The notes: generated from the sequence alone by a model not told the origin. DNA of 64,000 nucleotides from an uncultured Clostridia bacterium (GCA_947624995.1 CANQMS010000008.1:1-64000); one strand, 5' to 3'; counted from the stretch's first letter, positions 9,195-18,543 are shown. Numbers and translations are program-made.

Positions 9195-10154
9195 TCATTG
9201 TCCCACCTTTGATAAGAGTTTATGGACCAGCATGTTGGCTCCGAGCATCATCGCGAACAGGAGGACTGCGATCGCCGAAGCATATCCGACCTCCCAGCGC
9301 TGTCCGCCGTAGTCATCAAGGTGATGTGTTATCGTCCAGCAGCTGTATTCGACCGACGGGAACCCGGCAAGCGCCGTGACGACGCCGCCGAATCCGAACG
9401 AACCCGTGATAGCGAGGACCGCACCGAACATCAGCTGCGGCTTCATGACGGGAAGGGTGACGTACCAGAGCTCCTGCCAACGGTTCCTGATACCGTCGAC
9501 GGCGGCAGCTTCGTAGTAGCTCTTCGATATGCCCTGAAGTCCCGCGATGAACGAAAGGAACGCGGTACCGAGCGACAGCCACAGAGCGACGACTATGCAG
9601 AGCCCCATGACGTATTTCTTATCGAAGAACCAGAGGATAGGCTCGTTTATAATGCCCCAGTTCATCAGCCAGCCGTTTGCAAGACCGTACGAGTCGTTCG
9701 AGAAAACGTAGCTCCAGATGAGGTATACGTTACCGCCTATCGACGGCGCGTAGAAGACGAGCGTTACGAGAGCTCTTATCTTCGGCGACAGCTCGTTTAT
9801 GAACCATGCTATGAAGAGCGAGAGCATATACGATGTCGGTCCGGTGATAACCGCGAATATCAGCGTGTTCTTTATGGCGGTGATGAATATGTCATCGTCG
9901 AGGAACAGCCTTATGTAGTTATCAAGGAAAAGGAATTTCGGCCATTGCAGCATGTTGAACGATGTCAGGCTCAGAAAGATCGACATAACGACCGGAATGA
10001 CCGTGAAAACGAGGAAGATGAGCATGAACGGCGCGACCATGAGGTATGCCGTCTTGTTCGACTTCATCTCCTTCCACGTCCATTGGGCCCGCGTCAAATC
10101 TTTGCGCGAGACAGCGTGCTCTCCGGCTGCTGCCACTTCAGTTTTCTTTGACAT
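9195..10154 (-). CDS. Sugar ABC transporter permease, UgpA/MalF type
   Basis: A 319-residue permease. A short cytosolic N-terminus precedes six predicted helices, and the EAA loop lies near residue 220 (YYEAAAVDGIRNRWQ). It follows the binding-protein gene by 42 bases and precedes its partner by one base. Family knowledge supports oligosaccharide or glycerol-phosphate-type substrates; no residue in the sequence fixes the substrate. Confidence 0.93.
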   Translation of the reverse strand: MSKKTEVAAAGEHAVSRKDLTRAQWTWKEMKSNKTAYLMVAPFMLIFLVFTVIPVVMSIFLSLTSFNMLQWPKFLFLDNYIRLFLDDDIFITAIKNTLIFAVITGPTSYMLSLFIAWFINELSPKIRALVTLVFYAPSIGGNVYLIWSYVFSNDSYGLANGWLMNWGIINEPILWFFDKKYVMGLCIVVALWLSLGTAFLSFIAGLQGISKSYYEAAAVDGIRNRWQELWYVTLPVMKPQLMFGAVLAITGSFGFGGVVTALAGFPSVEYSCWTITHHLDDYGGQRWEVGYASAIAVLLFAMMLGANMLVHKLLSKVGQ

Positions 10155-10196
10155 GAGCGTTTCTCCTTACACTATATTTTTTGAGCGAGCTGCCCT

Positions 10197-13100
10197 TTAT
10201 TCATAAGATCTGAGTGCCGCAACAGCATCCTCAAGATATTTCGCAGCCTTTCCGAAGACGCCGGAATCGGCAGATCTGAGTCCTGCTGCCGCCGCCGCAA
10301 GAGCATCAAAATCAGCCGCTCCCGCGTCGCCCGCGAGTGATGCGTTGATGAGCTCCCTGACGTGAGCTATCTCGTCCTTATATCTGTTCAGATTCTCCGT
10401 GCTCAATTCGTCAAACTCGCGCTCCGCCTGAGAAATGCGTTTCTCGGCGAGTGTCTGCCCGACTTCGAGCGTTTCGAGATTGAACTCCTCGCGCTTACGC
10501 GAGAATTCCTTATTTATAGTGTTGACATATCCGAGCAGCGAATTTGCCGGATCCTTCTTCTCGTTGTATGCAGCCTTGAAAGCGAAGTCCGTGTAACGGG
10601 CTATGATATAGCTTCCGGGGTAGTTCGGCAGCGCCGTGAGCGCCTGGAACTGAGTGTTCAGGCTGTTGTACTCGGAGGAGGTCCATGAAAGCTCGCCGAG
10701 CGCCTCGACGTTAGCCGTCGGGTTCATACCTGCGGCACCGAGGACCGCAACGAGTTCGTTGCTGTACGAAGCCTGGAAGTCCGCATCCGTGTACCAGTCT
10801 ATGAACTCCCATGCGTTTGCCTTGTTCTTGCTTCCCTTGAGCATTACGACGCCGGCGACGCCGGAAACAGCCGTATTGTTGATCGAGCCGTCCGCCTGCT
10901 TCATGCCGGGGATAACGGTGAATTCCCAGAGACCCGCGATCTCCGTCGCGAAGACGACGAGCTGGTTATACGAGGTGTACGGCGAGATCGCCACGGGCAT
11001 CTCGCCCGTTCTGAAGCGGTTCGCGAAGTCGTACGAATACGGCAGCGAGTACATCGTGAACATGTTGCACATCATCGTGAACGCTTCAAGCGAGAGGTTC
11101 GAATCAAGGTTGACTCTCATACCGTCATCGGCGTAGAGCTGTCCGCCCATCTGGTAGAGGTATGTGAGGTAGTCGGTCGTAAGTCCGACTTCCATGTTGT
11201 TGAACTGAAGCACCGGGATCATCGAAAGGACATCGTCCCATGTCTTCGGGACTTCGAGCTGGAGGTCCGCCAGGATGTCCTTGCGGTAGAAGAGCATCGG
11301 GAACGTCTGCGTCTCCGGGATCGCGAACGTCTCGCCGTAAAGCGTGAACGGTATCGTCGCGGATTCGGAGAAGCGCTCCGTCACCTCGTCAAACGTGTCG
11401 AAGAAGAGCTCCCAGTTGTCCTCGCCCTTCGCTCCGCACACCTCGCAGACGTAATCGCCGTCGTCGACGTACTGGAGCGTTTCGACGCCCTTTTCCTTGC
11501 ACGACTTGCAGAGCTTGTCGTTCATGCCCTGAAGCGCGCCTCTTATTGCGTAGTTGATAACGTCGCCGTCGCCCGTGAAGAGTGAAACGTCGGGACCGAC
11601 GCCTGCGAGAACGGAAGGCAGGAGCGTTCCGCCCGCGACAAGCTTCAGGTTGACCGAGACCTCATGGTTGGGCGTGAATCTGTTATCTATAAGGTTGCGG
11701 ATGATGTTCGCCTGGTCACGTCCGGTAACGACCCAGACGTTGACGGAGTTGGTCTCGTCGACCTCGACCGTGGAACCGAGCGAGTTGTAATCCGTATAGA
11801 AGCTTCCTATGAAGGAGCGGATCTCGAACCAGAGCGACTGGAAGAAGTTTGCCTCCGCCTTCGGGAGCGCCGCGGACGCCGGCTGAACCATGATGTAGTC
11901 AACTTCGAGCGGCTGAGCCGAAACGGTGTTGATCCACGTTCCGAGCGTACCGATGTAGCTCTTCAGGTTCGTAAGGTTTGCGGCGACCTCTTCTTCGTCT
12001 CCGCCCATCTTCGCGACAAGTCTCTGGACCGTGCCGAGCGTTGCCGTGTTCTCACCTGCGACGCCGTTCATCTCGTTGAGCGAGTCGATGACGTTGCCGA
12101 GGTTCCTTCCTTCTTTTATAAGGCTCCTCATCGTGCCGGGAATGACACGGTTGAAGCCGTAGTCCGTGTTCTGGTCGGGAGTCGTACCTGTGAGCTTGAG
12201 TATGTCAAGGTAAGCGTCGTTGATGACCTCGAGCGAATCGCCGACGTCGCGGACGATCGGACCGAGCTCGCCGAGCGTGACCTCGAGCATGATGGAATGC
12301 TTGCCCTTCGTCAGATAGAACTCATAGGGCTCATCGTCCTTGTCGTCCTGACCGAGGCGCTTCGACTGCCACGATGTCGCATACGGGAAGCGCAGATAGT
12401 TGCACTCCTCAAACGGGATCTCGCCGTCGATATAGAGGCGTCTCGAAACGTAAAGTCCCGAGAGCTCAGACTGCTTGAATCTGAGAGCGATCGTGTAAAG
12501 ACCGTCCTTCTCGACCTCGAAGTCATATTTTATCCAGTGACCGACCGTCTGCCATTTATCGGAGCCGATCGTGTTGAGCTTTATGAGGATCGGATCCTGC
12601 GGGTCGGTGATCGCCGACGTTCTGTCGTATATCGGGTATATCGTGTTGTGCGATGTCTCGGTCGTGAACTCCGCGTCGATCTTTATCGGCTCGGCGTCCG
12701 CTTCCTTATATCCGTTGGCGGCGTATTCCGCCTTGACATCTTCGTATTTGCGGAGCGGCTCGTACGGGAAGAACGTGATGTCCCTGATGACGACGGGCTC
12801 GCGCACGCCCTCGAGAGCGATCGTGTTCTCGCCCTCCTCGAAATAGAATTCAAACGGGTCGGCGTAGTATCCGTTGCTGTCAATGAAGGTGTATTCCTTC
12901 CACTGCGGCTTTTCGACGGATTCGGGACGGATATGGTTGCCGTTGACGTCGGAGACGAAGCAGACATCCCCGTTCTCATCGGTCTCGTAGTCGTTCGTCC
13001 ACGTCCTCGTCATCGCAAGGTATCTCGCCTCGGCGAAGGGGACCTTGTCGTTGATATAGAACATGCGCTCGATCGAGTTTGCCTTGTTGATCGGAGTGTA

Positions 13101-13493
13101 GTACGTGATCCTGACGGCATACATTCCGGTCTCGGGAATGTTCACATGCCATGTCACCTTGCCGACGTCGGGCATATAGAGAGAATCGCCCTCTTTGCCT
13201 TCGTAGTTGGTCTCGACCTTGACATCCGCGTCGGTCAGCTCCGCGTCGTAGTCGGCCGCGTCGATCGTGACGGTCTTGGTCGCGCGCTTTACGTCAGCGT
13301 ACTTCTCGTCGTATTCGAGATACGAAATAGCGTTGAGCGCATCGCTGATCTGCTGCAGAGTCGAGGACCCTTCCCCGCTGTTCCCGCCGGTCCCGTCCGC
13401 CGCGTACACAGGCAAGACTGCCGTGAACGTGCCTGCGATCATAAGGACCGTAAGGAAAAGAGAGGCGAGCCTCAATAGCTTTGTTCTCTTCAT
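10197..13493 (-). CDS. Giant multidomain extracellular solute-binding protein
   Basis: First gene of the cluster, 1098 residues, against roughly 400-550 for ordinary family-1 sugar-binding proteins. A signal peptide (residues 1-32, VLPVYAADG) is followed by two carbohydrate-module-like beta-sandwich regions (about 65-250 and 265-440). The solute-binding domain runs from about 590 to 1010, and a helical tail closes the protein. A CX2C...CX2C zinc-ribbon-like insert (about 661-685, CKSC and CEVC) interrupts the binding domain. The signal peptide lacks an obvious lipobox, so anchoring is uncertain. AGGAGG lies just upstream of the ATG. Confidence 0.88.
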   Translation of the reverse strand: MKRTKLLRLASLFLTVLMIAGTFTAVLPVYAADGTGGNSGEGSSTLQQISDALNAISYLEYDEKYADVKRATKTVTIDAADYDAELTDADVKVETNYEGKEGDSLYMPDVGKVTWHVNIPETGMYAVRITYYTPINKANSIERMFYINDKVPFAEARYLAMTRTWTNDYETDENGDVCFVSDVNGNHIRPESVEKPQWKEYTFIDSNGYYADPFEFYFEEGENTIALEGVREPVVIRDITFFPYEPLRKYEDVKAEYAANGYKEADAEPIKIDAEFTTETSHNTIYPIYDRTSAITDPQDPILIKLNTIGSDKWQTVGHWIKYDFEVEKDGLYTIALRFKQSELSGLYVSRRLYIDGEIPFEECNYLRFPYATSWQSKRLGQDDKDDEPYEFYLTKGKHSIMLEVTLGELGPIVRDVGDSLEVINDAYLDILKLTGTTPDQNTDYGFNRVIPGTMRSLIKEGRNLGNVIDSLNEMNGVAGENTATLGTVQRLVAKMGGDEEEVAANLTNLKSYIGTLGTWINTVSAQPLEVDYIMVQPASAALPKAEANFFQSLWFEIRSFIGSFYTDYNSLGSTVEVDETNSVNVWVVTGRDQANIIRNLIDNRFTPNHEVSVNLKLVAGGTLLPSVLAGVGPDVSLFTGDGDVINYAIRGALQGMNDKLCKSCKEKGVETLQYVDDGDYVCEVCGAKGEDNWELFFDTFDEVTERFSESATIPFTLYGETFAIPETQTFPMLFYRKDILADLQLEVPKTWDDVLSMIPVLQFNNMEVGLTTDYLTYLYQMGGQLYADDGMRVNLDSNLSLEAFTMMCNMFTMYSLPYSYDFANRFRTGEMPVAISPYTSYNQLVVFATEIAGLWEFTVIPGMKQADGSINNTAVSGVAGVVMLKGSKNKANAWEFIDWYTDADFQASYSNELVAVLGAAGMNPTANVEALGELSWTSSEYNSLNTQFQALTALPNYPGSYIIARYTDFAFKAAYNEKKDPANSLLGYVNTINKEFSRKREEFNLETLEVGQTLAEKRISQAEREFDELSTENLNRYKDEIAHVRELINASLAGDAGAADFDALAAAAAGLRSADSGVFGKAAKYLEDAVAALRSYE

Positions 13494-14238
13494 AGAACTT
13501 CCTCCTACCGTGTTTCAATGCCGCCCTCCGCACCGCCGCCTCAGCTCACGAAAGCGCCGCTGCGCAGGGACAGACAGAGTTTTGTTGTTTCGCCGTTTGT
13601 GCGGCGGCGAGCCGCTCGTTCCCCTCCGGCTCTCCCGCGAGGGGCACCGCCCGAGGGTACTAAATTTTCATAAAGATATGATATCATACGCGAAAAAATC
13701 TGTCAAGTATTCATAAAAACATATGACGGAAAAATGAAAACTGTGTGACGGATTATTTTGGATATGAAGGAAGGGTGTTTTTATCGGGCGTTTTTTGACG
13801 TTTCGGCAGCGAGCAAAGCATAGGTAATTATAATTTACTCTTGCTTCCGTACGGCTGTACAATATAGCGTTTGCTTTCGTTTGGAGTCCACATTTTGTGG
13901 AATTTCCGCATCTGCCGAAGTGCGATGAGTAATTTATATTTACTCTAAAAGCAAGTGTTTTTTCGTTCTTCTTTCGGACTTTCCGTCGGTATTTTTCGGT
14001 GGATTATTTTACGCTTATGTGCATCCTGCACAAATTTTGCCGCAAAATTTCTACATCTGCGCGATTTGCACAATTTTTGATTTATCGTCCCAACTGTCGC
14101 ACTTGTTTATACATTTTATCCTTATTTTTACTATATCTGTAATTTTATTCCTTTCGCTGCCCGCCGCGGGCATAAAAGCCGCGCGGGTGTCATAGAGATG
14201 GTATCAAAACGATAAACCGATCAATGTGAGGTACCAGC
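13494..14238. other. 745-bp AT-rich divergent intergenic region
   Basis: No gene is supported. The left part holds the GC-rich leader and promoter of the carbohydrate cluster. The right part is AT-rich and carries two related motifs, GTAA-N7-TTAC followed by TC, at 13824-13840 and 13929-13945, 105 bases apart. A further palindrome AAATTTTGC-C-GCAAAATTT lies at 14032-14050. A convincing vegetative promoter for the plus-strand spore gene was not found, which would fit use of a sporulation sigma factor. Confidence 0.5.
13678..13706 (-). promoter_or_regulatory. Sigma-A promoter of the carbohydrate cluster
   Basis: On the minus strand TTGACA (13701-13706) is separated by 17 bases from TATCAT (13678-13683). 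The -10 overlaps a 10-base palindrome ATGATATCAT, a possible operator. The resulting leader to the binding-protein ATG would be about 175 bases and GC-rich. Confidence 0.75.
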
Positions 14239-15705
14239 ATGCAGAAAATAAAGCTCGAACGAGAACTGAAGATCTCGCACGACTGCGGCGGCGAATTCAC
14301 GCTGCCGGATTACGTGCCCGCCATCGGCAGGATACTGTCTGCCGAGTGCGACCCGGCGCCCGAGGGCGTCTATCTTAAGGAATCGGAGGGACACGGAGTC
14401 GAGGCGGAGCTCGGCGGTCTTTCCGTCTTCCGCATCCTATACATTCCCGAGGAGGGCGGCATAAACGGCGTTACAATTCCCTGCGACTACGACACGAACG
14501 TCGTGCTCGGCCCCGTCGGCGGCAGCGTCATATGCCGCGCCTCAACATCTCCCGAAAACGTCTTCTGCCGTGTGACGGCGCCGCGGAAGCTCCAACTCCG
14601 CTGCCGCCTCGGCAGCCGCATCTCGGTTCTCTCCGCCTCCGACGCCGAGGGCGGCGACACCTTTGCGGACGGAATGGAGGTGCGCCGCGGCACATCCCCC
14701 GCGATGGCGCTCTCTCACGGTGCGTCGCGCGACCTGCTCTGCGCATCGGATCTGTCCGGGCTGCCGGATGGCGCCGTTCCGATGATATGCCGCGCGTCCG
14801 TGTCCATCTCGGAATGCCGCCCCGTCTCCCCCGGAGAATACAGGTGCCGCGGCGATATACTTATAGAATGTGTATACGAAAAAGACGGCGACGCCGGGAC
14901 GCTCCGCGACCGCATAGGCTTTGACGAGACCGTTACCCTCGACGGCGACGCGCCGACCGAGGATGCGCCCGCGCGAGCGTTCGGCACCGTGAATTCGGTC
15001 GAGCTGCACACCGATGATTCGGGCAGCCGGGCGGAGGTGATCTACGAGCTCGAGGTCGAGGCGGCGCCGCCCGTAGGCGCGGACGTCGTCTACGACGCGT
15101 ACAGCTGCGTCTGCCCCGTCGACGCAGAATACGACGACACCGAATATCTGTCGCCCGCCGCCTCGACGTCCTGCAATTTCTCCGTGAACGAACGTATACC
15201 GAAAAACGTCACCGGGCGTGTCATCTCCGCATTCGGGCGTGCCGACATCGCCGGCGCCGCCGCCGAGCGCGGACGCGTCCGCGTCTCGGGGGAGCTGCAC
15301 GGATGCGTGCTTTTGTGCTCGGGCGGCGAATACGACGTTGTGCCGTGGAGCGTTCCGTGGAGCTGCGAGCTCCCGGGGAGCACGGACGCCGAGGACGGCG
15401 ACCTGACCGTCTGGGGCGGCGCCTCCGTTTCCGGTCTCACCGCCCGTGCGGACGGGGAGCTCGCCGTCGACGCGGAGGTGACCGTCTCAGTCACGGCGGC
15501 GCGGGTGTGCCGCGAGCACGTCCTCTCCTCGGTCAAGCCGGCGGGAGAACCGTTCCCCGCGCGCTGCGGCTTTACGGTCTATTACCCGACAAAGGACGAG
15601 TGCGTCTGGGATATCGCAAAACGGTTCCACGTCCCGACCTCCGCCGTCGCCGCCGAGGGGAATATCCGCGCCGACGGGACGCCGGCGGATGTGGTGATAA
15701 TATAA
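14239..15705 (+). CDS. DUF3794 (SPOCS) and LysM spore protein
   Basis: A 488-residue protein. Repeated DUF3794/SPOCS-type beta segments (about residues 1-110, 180-270 and 310-420) are followed by a C-terminal LysM-like module (about 440-488: FTVYYPTKDECVWDIAKRFHV, divided here as one motif). This architecture is found in clostridial proteins related to the SpoVID/SafA coat-assembly group; no signal peptide is present, as expected for a coat protein deposited from the mother cell. The ATG follows GAGG by a normal distance. The exact coat role is inferred. Confidence 0.85.
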   Translation: MQKIKLERELKISHDCGGEFTLPDYVPAIGRILSAECDPAPEGVYLKESEGHGVEAELGGLSVFRILYIPEEGGINGVTIPCDYDTNVVLGPVGGSVICRASTSPENVFCRVTAPRKLQLRCRLGSRISVLSASDAEGGDTFADGMEVRRGTSPAMALSHGASRDLLCASDLSGLPDGAVPMICRASVSISECRPVSPGEYRCRGDILIECVYEKDGDAGTLRDRIGFDETVTLDGDAPTEDAPARAFGTVNSVELHTDDSGSRAEVIYELEVEAAPPVGADVVYDAYSCVCPVDAEYDDTEYLSPAASTSCNFSVNERIPKNVTGRVISAFGRADIAGAAAERGRVRVSGELHGCVLLCSGGEYDVVPWSVPWSCELPGSTDAEDGDLTVWGGASVSGLTARADGELAVDAEVTVSVTAARVCREHVLSSVKPAGEPFPARCGFTVYYPTKDECVWDIAKRFHVPTSAVAAEGNIRADGTPADVVII

Positions 15706-15715
15706 CATATAATAT

Positions 15716-15781
15716 GCCGGGGGAAGGAACTTTCGGGAAAGTTCCTTCCCCCGGCACCCCCATCTTCAAAGCTTTTTGAAC
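15716..15781 (+). repeat. Palindromic intergenic element with C-rich tail (copy 2)
   Basis: Perfect 19-base arms (GCCGGGGGAAGGAACTTTC and its complement) with a GG loop at 15716-15755, then ACCCCCATCTTCAAAG and CTTTTTGAAC. It lies between two convergent genes, so it can serve as a bidirectional terminator. Confidence 0.75.
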
Positions 15782-15807
15782 TTGGGGGGATATTATTTTT
15801 TACGGCT

Positions 15808-16770
15808 TTACAGCATCGCGGCGCCGATGGCGCCCGCGCCGCCGCCGAGCTCGGCACAGCAGATGCGCGTGTAACGCTCCGGAGACTGGCGCTTGTTGTA
15901 CATCTCGGCGTACACGCGCTCGCGCAGGGGCGCGAGCAAGCGCTCGCCTTCATTGCAGATCCCGCCGCCTATGGCGAGCACCTCCGGCTGGAATATGTTT
16001 ATGTAATTCGTCAGCGCACATGAAAGATACGCGATATAGCTGTCAAGGACTTCCTTCGCCGCCCCGTCCCCGGCGTCCGCGGCGCGAAACGCGGTTCGCG
16101 CGGACACCTTGCCCTCAGCCGCCGCAAGCTCCGGCATGACGGTCTTCTTGCCGCTCGCCTCACATTCCGCGATCTTTGCCTTCGTCATTCTCTCGAGCGC
16201 CTTTGCCGAGCAGTAGCGCTCGGCGCAGCCGCGCCGACCGCATCCGCATGCCTCGCCGTCATACACGATGACGGTGTGACCGAACTCGCCGCCCGCGCGG
16301 TTTTTCCCGGTCAATATCTTCCCGTCGCTTATGTAGCCGCCGCCGATCCCGGTCCCGATCGTTATCATCAGAAAATCGCGCGCACCGGCGCCCGCGCCCG
16401 CGCGGTACTCGCCGAGCGCCGCCGCGTCCGCGTCGTTCGCGGTCTTGATACGCGATATATCGACTCCCACAGCCTCCGACAGCATCCGCGCGACGTTTGT
16501 CCCGAGCAGCGGCAGATTAGCGGAATATTCTACGATCCCGCGCTCCCCGTCAACGGTGCCGGGGCACGCGACGCCGAGCGTCCCGATCTCCGAGGCGTCC
16601 GCCCCGGCCTCGTTCAAAAGCGAGCGAACCGCCGCCGCGAGCGAGCCGATGACGGACTCCTCCGAGCGCGTGTCCGTCTTTTCCTTATATTTATAAAGTA
16701 CCTCGCCGGACGCGGAGATGATGCCGGCTGCCGTATTCGTCCCGCCGAGGTCGATCCCGAGATTAAACAT
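15808..16770 (-). CDS. ROK-family sugar kinase (glucokinase-like)
   Basis: A cytosolic ATP-dependent hexose kinase of 320 residues. The N-terminal phosphate loop is DLGGTNTAAGI and the ROK zinc site is CGCGRRGCAE near residue 180, preceded by GHTVIVYDGEAC. I chose the ATG at 16768-16770 because MFNLGIDLGG is the usual family start. This start overlaps the stop of the HxlR regulator gene by 8 bases, so the two are co-translated. No DNA-binding domain is fused, so it is an enzyme rather than a ROK repressor. Glucose is the likely substrate, though N-acetylmannosamine or fructose cannot be excluded. Confidence 0.93.
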   Translation of the reverse strand: MFNLGIDLGGTNTAAGIISASGEVLYKYKEKTDTRSEESVIGSLAAAVRSLLNEAGADASEIGTLGVACPGTVDGERGIVEYSANLPLLGTNVARMLSEAVGVDISRIKTANDADAAALGEYRAGAGAGARDFLMITIGTGIGGGYISDGKILTGKNRAGGEFGHTVIVYDGEACGCGRRGCAERYCSAKALERMTKAKIAECEASGKKTVMPELAAAEGKVSARTAFRAADAGDGAAKEVLDSYIAYLSCALTNYINIFQPEVLAIGGGICNEGERLLAPLRERVYAEMYNKRQSPERYTRICCAELGGGAGAIGAAML

Positions 16771-17194
16771 CGGTCTGCTCCCCGAGCGCGGACGGCAGGT
16801 GCTCGAGTCCCCACGCCTGCATCTCATTCAGTATCGGCAGCAGCGACAGCCCCGTTTCGGTCAGGGAATATTCGACCCTGACCGGCATTTCCGCGTACTG
16901 GCGGCGCAGGACGAGCCCGTCTCCCTCAAGCTCGCGCAGGGAATTTGCGAGCATCGTGTTCGTTATGAACGGGACGCGGCGCTTCAGTTCGTTATACCTT
17001 GTCGACTCCGAGCCCGACAGCGCGCAGAGTATCGGTATCTTCCATTTCCCGCCGATCACGTCGAGCACCGCCGTCAGCGGGCAGGGTGACAGCTCCGAGC
17101 AGGAGCAGGCGTTTTTTGCGCACGCCTCGCACGACACGCAGTCTCCGGCGCACGGAGCTGCGTTTTCTTCTTTCAGCGTCGTTTTTTCAGTCAT
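16763..17194 (-). CDS. HxlR-family regulator with N-terminal cysteine cluster
   Basis: A 143-residue winged-helix regulator. The HxlR core (about residues 36-130) is clear: CPLTAVLDVIGGKWK, then MLANSLRELEGDGLV and EYSLTETG. Ahead of it lie seven cysteines at 15, 19, 22, 25, 30, 32 and 38 in about 25 residues, whereas HxlR proteins usually keep one. That pattern suggests a metal, Fe-S or redox sensor. The gene is divergent from a cysteine desulfurase/IscU pair. Its own promoter -10 lies inside an inverted repeat (17246-17266) shared with the divergent promoter, which predicts autoregulation and control of both units. Confidence 0.88.
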   Translation of the reverse strand: MTEKTTLKEENAAPCAGDCVSCEACAKNACSCSELSPCPLTAVLDVIGGKWKIPILCALSGSESTRYNELKRRVPFITNTMLANSLRELEGDGLVLRRQYAEMPVRVEYSLTETGLSLLPILNEMQAWGLEHLPSALGEQTDV

Positions 17195-17227
17195 AAAAAT
17201 AATACCTTATCACAAAAAACTGCGTAC

Positions 17228-17255
17228 TTGATATTTTTTTCTTACGTGGTACAAT
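17228..17255 (+). promoter_or_regulatory. Promoter of the nifS-iscU pair
   Basis: TTGATA (17228-17233), 16-base spacer, TACAAT (17250-17255). The -10 falls in the inverted repeat GTGGTA-N9-TACCAC. Confidence 0.65.
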
Positions 17256-17266
17256 AATGATACCAC
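17246..17266. promoter_or_regulatory. Inverted-repeat operator between HxlR and nifS
   Basis: GTGGTA-N9-TACCAC is a perfect 6+6 inverted repeat. It covers the -10 of both divergent promoters, so one bound dimer would block both. HxlR is the obvious candidate; direct binding is inferred. Confidence 0.6.
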
Positions 17267-17285
17267 AGAAAACTGTAATATTCAA
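17257..17285 (-). promoter_or_regulatory. Promoter of the HxlR-ROK operon
   Basis: On the minus strand TTGAAT (17280-17285), 17-base spacer, TATCAT (17257-17262). Confidence 0.65.
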
Positions 17286-17341
17286 CCGTATTTTTGAGAA
17301 ATAATTATCTTACGGAAAGACGGAAATAAACGGAGGGTATC

Positions 17342-18532
17342 TTGGAAGAGGTCACAAAGGAAAGATTCGTATACGCGGACAACGCGGCGACAACGCCCGT
17401 TGCGCCCGAGGTCGCGGAGGCGATGACGCCGTATTTCACCGCGGTATGGGGGAACCCGTCGAGCATGTACTCAAAGGGGCGCGAAGCGCGCAAGGCGCTC
17501 GACTCCGCACGCGAGCGCGCGTCAAAGGTCCTCGGCTGCGCACCGAACGAGCTCTACTTCACGTCGGGCGGCACCGAGGCAGACAACTGGGCGCTGAAGG
17601 GCGGCGCGCGCTTCATGCGCGAAAAGCAAGGCAGGACGCACGTCATCACCTCGACGATAGAACACCCGGCGGTCCTGCGCTCCTGTGAGGCGCTCGAGCG
17701 CGAGGGGTTCCGCGTCAGCCGCGTTAACGTCTGCAAAAACGGCATCCTCGACATGGACGAGCTGCGCCGCACTCTCGACGGGGACACGGCGATAGTCGCC
17801 GTCATGTACGCAAACAACGAGATCGGCACGATACAGCCGATAGAGGAGATATCAAAGCTCGCTCACGAGGCGGGTGCGCTGATGTTTACGGATGCCGTTC
17901 AGGCGGTCGGTTCGATCCCCGTCGACGTCAATGCTCTCGGCGTCGACATGCTCTCGCTGTCCGGGCACAAGCTCGGCGCCCCGAAGGGCATCGGCGCGCT
18001 CTATATGCGCCGCGGGCTCAAGATAAACAAATATATCGACGGCGGCGGTCAGGAGCGTGGGATGCGCTCCGGCACCGAAAATCTCCCCTATATCGCGGGA
18101 CTTGCCGAGGCGCTCGAACTTGCCGCCTCCCGTATGGACGACATGGAGCGCATACGCCGTATGCGCGACAGGCTCGCCGACTATATCCTCAAAAACATCC
18201 CGCACACGATATATAACGGCGACCCGAGCCGCCGCCTGCCGGGCAACCTCAACATCAGCTTTGAGTACATCGAGGGCGAGAGCCTGCTTTTGCTCCTCGA
18301 CATGGCGGGCATCTGTATCTCGACAGGCTCCGCCTGCTCGTCAAATTCGCTCGAACCGTCCCACGTGCTGCTCGCCCTCGGGCTCCCCGCCGAAAAGGCG
18401 CACGGCTCGATGAGAGTTTCCCTCTCCCACGGCAACACGGACGAGGACGTAGACTATATAATCGAAAAGCTGCCGGGCATCGTTTCAAGGCTCCGCTCGA
18501 TGAGCCCGATATACCCCGGCGACGATAAATAA
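17342..18532 (+). CDS. nifS: Cysteine desulfurase (NifS/IscS)
   Basis: A PLP enzyme of 396 residues that removes sulfur from cysteine to alanine and hands the persulfide to the scaffold encoded next. The family start YADNAATTPV is clear. The PLP lysine lies in LSGHKLGAPKG (about residue 205) and the catalytic cysteine in STGSACSS (about residue 330). The start is a TTG 5 bases after GGAGG; no better ATG is available in frame. The scaffold gene follows after 11 bases. NifS and IscS cannot be separated by sequence inspection; the role is general Fe-S assembly. Confidence 0.95.
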   Translation: MEEVTKERFVYADNAATTPVAPEVAEAMTPYFTAVWGNPSSMYSKGREARKALDSARERASKVLGCAPNELYFTSGGTEADNWALKGGARFMREKQGRTHVITSTIEHPAVLRSCEALEREGFRVSRVNVCKNGILDMDELRRTLDGDTAIVAVMYANNEIGTIQPIEEISKLAHEAGALMFTDAVQAVGSIPVDVNALGVDMLSLSGHKLGAPKGIGALYMRRGLKINKYIDGGGQERGMRSGTENLPYIAGLAEALELAASRMDDMERIRRMRDRLADYILKNIPHTIYNGDPSRRLPGNLNISFEYIEGESLLLLLDMAGICISTGSACSSNSLEPSHVLLALGLPAEKAHGSMRVSLSHGNTDEDVDYIIEKLPGIVSRLRSMSPIYPGDDK

Positions 18533-18543
18533 GGAGGTTACGT

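Noticed and set aside
11664-13478. A 604-codon plus-strand frame opposite the binding-protein gene
   Set aside because: It lies fully inside a gene with clear domains, shows a shadow-like Arg/Asp/Val composition, and has no start signals.
14100-14238. A sigma-E or sigma-K promoter for the DUF3794 gene
   Set aside because: Only a partial CATAGAGAT-type -10 was seen with no convincing -35, so I did not call it.
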